A program made the translations under genes and the position numbers. DNA of 64,000 nucleotides from Sporothrix humicola (lineage: Eukaryota; Ascomycota; Sordariomycetes; Ophiostomatales; Ophiostomataceae). Of this stretch, positions 58,901 through 64,000 are shown piece by piece. Where the stretch lies: positions 1 to 64,000 of the forward strand of contig WNYE01000087.1 in assembly GCA_021396245.1 (NCBI GenBank), in the 5' to 3' direction. Numbering within the stretch: position 1 is the first letter of the stretch; every line of letters begins with the position of its first letter. The notes under the pieces are model-generated. The model saw only the letters and a program-made list of their open reading frames with translations. It was not told the origin of the DNA and searched no databases.

Positions 58901-60352
58901 ACCCCCCGCAAATCCCGTCCTCGTGTGTCTTTTCTGTTTTGATTTTCGCTCGTGAGTTTTGCCTGTGTGGCGAACCAGAGTGGCTTGAAATTCCTGTTTA
59001 CCCCCACGATCCTTGATTCAAGCACTCAGCTCTTTGTTTGGGCTTGCCTTTAATTCTCTGGGTTATTCATTGCAATATTTGGCCCTCCCCATACTCAGCC
59101 TCGCGACATTTCAATCAAGTCCCCCCGCCCTAGAAGCACTTACTCCGTCTGGGTGTGAAGTCGAGGCAGCCTCGTTGTGCCTTTGAGACACACAAGAGGA
59201 CTCGATCAAAGAGGGGGACCTGGTCATTTTGGGCTGCCGGTTGCGGCTGCATACGTCCCACGCGTGATAGGTCTCCTGGGCTCTTCAGCACATCCTTCGT
59301 TTGTTTGAACAGTCAGCTCTGCTTAACCTGCCTGCGCACACAATCTACCCGTTCCTGAATCTCAGTCATATCTTGTCCCTCCTATCTTGTATTTTTCCCA
59401 GCCCCAGCCCGCTCCCAGAAGTCCTTTTCCAACATCCACACCCCTCCAATAGCCAATGTTGGTTTGAGACCGGTTGTCAATGACCAGGAGTCGGGACAGC
59501 ACATGCACGCCGAGTTCTAGGCGACACGAGTGCGCACGTATGGCTTCTGCACATTCGCGGGTCTGTACAACGTGACAGATGTACGCCCAAGGTGTCTCCT
59601 GCAGGAGCACGAATACTGAGTGCATGGCCACACCCTCTCACTGTTCTGCCAACTGTCTCTCCTGCATACGGCGCTCTCGACACTGTACATCATCCTCGCG
59701 CAAAGAAGTGCATTCTGCTGTGCCTCGCTGGTAGCTCTTTGTACCTATCGCCAGATGGTACCAACTCAAAGTGGCCAGCCTATGTCTTTTTGCCTTTTGG
59801 GTTTCTTGTTTTTCGGATAGCACCTACTCGAGTGACAAGGTGCAGCACCAGAAGCGTTGACACTCTCGGACTCGTGTTTTTTTGCCCGTTTGTTTTCTTT
59901 CCATTCATTATTCATTACCCGTTTTCCCTCTGTGTCCTTATTCGCTACACAGTCTGTCTTTTTCTTTTTTCTTTCTTTTTTCCTTTTTTGTTTTGTTTTT
60001 TGCTGTGCTGGCTCCCGACTCGGGTAGCGTTTACTTCATTCCCCTTGTCCATTTCCGCACTTATCACCGTTCGTTTCTGCAAGAGCTCTCTGCCTGCCAT
60101 CGCCATCCATTAAAAGGAAGATTGTCCCACTGCTTTCTTGACTGCTTTTCTGTTCGATTGCAACTAACCAGTTTTCTTTTCACAGGTCCTCCTGCAGTTC
60201 CGCGGGGCCTCGATTTGGAGCCTAGCCCAGCCTGTGCAAATTTGCCTTCATCGACATTCTTTTTACCCTATCCACCTGGACACTTTCACTGCGAAACCTG
60301 CCTTTCATCAAACACTGCTCCATGCCAGCCTTTCTACCCCATTGATATTTTT
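56000..60352 (+). other. Probable spliced 5' leader and promoter of the VIB-1-like gene
   Basis: Exon-like islands, less pyrimidine-rich than their surroundings, carry good splice signals on the plus strand: an island ending at 57451 with donor GTGAGC, a 248-bp island 58588-58835 (acceptor CTCCTCCAG, donor GTGAGTTTTG), and an acceptor at 60185 preceded by CTAAC 18 bases earlier. Further GTAAGT sites are at about 56007 and 57561. None of the islands holds an open frame that links to the coding exons, and many short upstream ORFs are present, so they are read as untranslated exons. A (CACAT)5 run lies at about 56843-56868 and a (TC)n plus T-run at about 58868-58891. Confidence 0.45.
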
Positions 60353-63300
60353 ATGGATTTTTATTTTACGCTCTGCCCCATTGCACATTCCTGGCCTTTA
60401 ACGAAGGTCTGCTTTATGGTCACATCTAACTAGATCCAAAAATTACAGCAAGACTTTGACCAGTCATCGTCCTCCTGTGGTGGGCTGGACTACCTTGAGA
60501 TACCAGCTCAGGCTGATATCCGGTAAGTGAACATTCATCGTTGTCTCGTGTTTCTTCGAAATCTGTGGCCCCCAACCCAGCACCTCACACCTTCATTCAC
60601 CAGCTTCGCTTCTCCTGACTGTTCGCCCTTTGGTCTCTTATTTGTTCCTGAAGAACTGCCGTCATATTTGGTAGTGTTGGGCTCCCATCATCCTTTTATT
60701 CTCCGATGCCTGTCTCACTTGTTCAACACATCCTGGTGTCCTCCAGCCTTTTATTGCATCCCCAGCACATAGCCCCTGTCCCATTTATGTTTGTGTCTAA
60801 TATCTTGTCGTCCTATGTTCTTTTTCTTCCTCTTTCTCTACCTTCGTATCTTTTCCTGCCTTTTGTCCCCTGTTGGAGTTCCATGCCATGCACCTGACTC
60901 CCCTTCTTTTGTGTTCTAGAAGGACGCACAGCAAGGATGTGGTGCTGTTGGTTGGACAAGAAAAAGAAAATAAAGAACGAAACGTGCAGCAAACGAACGC
61001 TGTAGCCCCTCACCTACCCCTTGGAAAGTAACCCTACAGGGTCTTTCGTCTGCTTCTTTGGTTCTTTTTCTTTCTTGCTTTGATTTTTTTCCCCTTCTTG
61101 GTTTTATCTCTTTTTCACGGCGTTCACTCCTTCTCTTTCATTCCTTGTTTTTCTTTTCACCCTTCCTCGCTCGGTTTCCACCTCTTCTGTCATCATCTTT
61201 TTCATTTTCAATATCCCTTCCCGTTCCACATTCCCTCCTCACTGGCGTCCTCCGGCCCTCCCAAGAGATTTCTGTGCATCCCACCGGTTGCTGCATGTCC
61301 TACATGTTCTACCAGTGCTGCCTGCAATTGCCTCTGTGGACTGTGTATCTGCCCGTCTTTATGCTGTGCACCCACAGACTGTGCGAGCATCAGTTCTTTT
61401 GAAAGAATCATCACCACCGGCTGTGTGCCACAGCGCCCGTTGATTGTCTTACAAGAGCCCAGTTGCACTCTCGGAGTTGTTGTGTTCCGTGGACGACGAA
61501 GCACAGCGTTAGCGACGCTTGCGACAACCTCCTCATCGTCCGTCTTTGTCTTGCTCTGTCTGGCCCTCTTCTCCTTTTCTCCTTCACGCTTCATCTGCGT
61601 CTTACTTCTTCTACTTCTTGCTGCCTTTCTTTCGATTGTTTTTGTTGCACAAGGCTTGTTCGCGCTTCTTGCTAACCAGTTATTGATCTTCTAGGTACAA
61701 CCAAGATTCCAATACCTCGCCATTGAACCTCGAGAGCCCGACGCAGTCCACGGGAGTCATAGGTTTATATCCCCCTGGTCCGCCGCCAGTTTTCAACCAG
61801 GCCACCACGTACCAGCCGGACAACAACGGCTCCTTCTATCCTTCGTCTGCTTCGTCGCATATCTTTTCGAGCCTCGACGTCCGCCCAAGAATCGGCACAA
61901 CGTGAGTCTATTGGCCCTGTCCCATTAGCAGCCCTCCCTGGCTTCTTTCCCTCCAATATGTCTGTCCAAATACCAAATACTAAGACCTTGTGATACCAGA
62001 AGCAGCACGTCGTCGTCTAGTTTGGGGCATGCCCACCGGGCACAGTTGCCTCATCCTACCGCCCAGATCACCACACGGGATCTGTACTCGACTGCGACAC
62101 CCTCCTTTCGGCGGGCCACAGACCATCCAACTCGGTCGCCTTCGTTCCCTGGAGCACACCGTCACCATCCCCTCTCACCCACTCCCAGCCCCAACCAGAC
62201 TTACACAGCGCCGTACAAGATGGACTCTGGCTCGTTCGGGGGCAAGCCCCAGATCCCACCGCTCATGGAAACGACAACGTTCGGCACCCTTCAATACGTC
62301 GACGGTCCCGGGGCCGGCCAGGCCGTCAAGCTGGAGATCAACGGCACGATCGACAAGGGGTTTTTCCTCGCCGAGAAAGAGTGGACATGCTACCGGCGAA
62401 ACTACTTCTCTTGCATATGCTCGTTTGGCGTCTCGCCCCATTATCCGTCCGCCAACATGACGTTCCTCCAGACCAACGGCCAGAGGAGCAATGTTCAGGG
62501 CTTCTCTATGAGCATCTCGGCCGTCGTGTCGGACAACGACAACCACGTCATTGAGCTGGTCCAGCACACCCCAAAGCGCGACAAGGGTCCCACTGCGCGC
62601 CCTGAAAAGGTGCATCTTATCGCCAAGCCGCCGCAGCCATCTCACCATAACATGGGTGGCATGTACGGCACAGACGGCGGCATGCCTGTGGGGAGCCGGT
62701 ACGACCACAGCTACGGCCCGCCTCAGGCCGGACACCCAACGGAGCACACATTTGAGCGCATCCAGTTCAAGCAGGCAACCGCAAACAACGGGAAACGTCG
62801 TGCAGCCCAGCAATACTACCACCTTCTCGTTGAGCTCTGGGCCGAGGTGGGCGCGCCAGGCGGCAGCGAGTGGCACAGTGTCAAGGTGGCGCACCGCAAG
62901 TCAGCCAAGATGATTGTCCGGGGCCGGTCGCCAGGACATTACCAGTCGGAACGGCGCAGCAGCACAAGCAGTGGCCCTGGCGGCTCTGCTGGCAACCTTG
63001 GCTACGGGGGCTCGCAGGTGATGGGTACCGACTTTGGCTCGCCTGGATCCAACCTGCTCCCTGCGGCATACGGCAACTCTTATGACCCACGGTCCGGCCA
63101 CTACGGCGGTGCATCGCGTCACCATCAGCAGCACTTCCAGCATGACGTTGACATGGAGTCTCAGGGTATGTCTGCGGACGACGCGAAGAACATTGCGGTG
63201 GCCAAGGACTACCAATATTTCCCCACGCCGATCTGCGAAAACCCTCAGGACCCGCGCCAATCAGTGGAGCTCTTCTCTCACTCTCACCAACGTGGCGACC

Positions 63301-63503
63301 ATGAGACAGCTCTTCCGCACCTCAGCACGAGTGCTGTGGAGGCGGCAAGGGTGAAGAACGAAGGCTCTCACCACGGGCACGGCACGTTCTACCCGGGCGA
63401 CAGCTTCTATTCGAGCCGGTGTGGCCGCTACGAGGGCAAATCAAGCTCCAGCGGCTATTACCCGTCTCTAGCTGCACAGGCGTCAAGTGTCACCATGTCG
63501 TGA
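60353..63503 (+). CDS. vib-1: Ndt80/PhoG-type transcription factor, VIB-1/XprG-like
   Basis: p53-like/Ndt80-fold DNA-binding regulator. VIB-1 (Neurospora) and XprG (Aspergillus) control extracellular proteases, starvation response and programmed cell death after non-self fusion. Exons: 60353-60406 (proposed), 60449-60522, 61695-61901 and 62000-63503. The second is certain from phase and conservation (GGLDYLEIPAQADIR joined to YNQDSNTSPLNL). The first is weak: a 42-nt intron with donor GTCTGC, chosen as the nearest in-frame ATG; 612 residues result. The Ndt80 domain spans roughly 180-430: TCYRRNYFSCICSFGV, ERIQFKQATANNGKRRAAQQ, YYHLLVELWAEV, and SAKMIVRGRSPGHYQSERR. The rest is Gly/Ser/His-rich. 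The 1.17-kb intron and the long leader suggest complex control. The true start may be further upstream. Confidence 0.85.
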
Positions 63504-64000
63504 CCGACAGCATTTGGAAGGTGGTCAGTGAGCAGCATTTTACGTCGCTATTTATCTTGGCAGATGATTTTGCTCTTTGGTTCTGCCTTTTTATTTTATT
63601 TTTTTTCGTTTCATTTTCTGGCTTCCTTCTTGTTTTTTTTTTTTTTTTTTTTTTTTTTTTGGGTCGGATTGGGACTCTTGCCAGCGCTGTCCTATTTTCA
63701 TATAATGTTTTTATGACCTGTTTGGATGATGTTTGTTACGATCGACAACAATAAACAACACTCACAACGGCGACGTGGATATGAGGACGATGGGAGCCAG
63801 CTACTGGAAGAAGACGGCATTGCACCCGCCATTCGGAACGACCTACTCTCTACGACAGGGACCTCCGTACTGTGCTGGCATCGCCCACATCGAATTACAA
63901 TGCATGAACCCAGGACGACAACACAACAGAGCAAGGCAAAATGATCAAAACGGTGGATGGATTTTCTTTTTCATTTTTCCTGTCTTTTCTTTTTTACGCA
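63504..64000. other. 3' region of the VIB-1-like gene
   Basis: Contains a T-run of about 29 bases at 63632-63660 and AATAAA at about 63751, fitting a 3' UTR. ORFs here are short. The window ends without another gene start. Confidence 0.5.

Overview
This is a filamentous ascomycete nuclear contig. Evidence: short GT-AG introns with CTAAC-type branch sites, Zn2Cys6 and Ndt80/PhoG transcription factors, a GPI-anchored GH76 wall enzyme, a SUR7/PalI protein and fungal-type sugar porters. The gene set suits a Sordariomycete; Ophiostomatales is possible, but the sequence alone does not fix the genus. No transposon, virus, CRISPR array, rRNA gene or convincing tRNA gene was seen.

Layout. 0-6 kb is housekeeping: histidinol-phosphate aminotransferase with cross-pathway-control promoter elements, a mitochondrial acyl-CoA dehydrogenase, and a GH76 (Dfg5/Dcw1) cell-wall enzyme. 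7.8-32 kb looks like an accessory metabolic block: cytosolic GH88 unsaturated uronyl hydrolase, Zn2Cys6 regulator, lactose-permease-like MFS porter, maltose-permease-like MFS porter, aldo-keto reductase, flavin monooxygenase with an N-terminal NTF2-like part, a second Zn2Cys6 regulator (10 exons), a Gfo/Idh/MocA dehydrogenase and a DUF2264 protein. Together they could import and break down uronic-acid-containing oligosaccharides; this is inference from content and adjacency. 33-40.6 kb carries three membrane or structural genes on the minus strand: an MscL-type channel with a C-terminal double-CxxC motif, a SUR7/PalI protein with a GAA/TTC repeat in its intron, and a leucine-rich-repeat-like protein of unknown role.

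40.6-60.3 kb has no convincing protein gene. It is low-complexity, purine- or pyrimidine-biased DNA with a 19-bp minisatellite and one 10-N assembly gap between poly-T runs. Its right part (about 56-60 kb) holds exon-like islands with good splice signals and probably forms a long, spliced 5' leader for the last gene, an Ndt80/PhoG transcription factor of the VIB-1/XprG type (60.3-63.5 kb).

Exon boundaries were placed by hand by matching donor and acceptor sites to reading phase and family conservation. The start of the VIB-1-like gene and the first exon of the LRR-like gene are the least certain.
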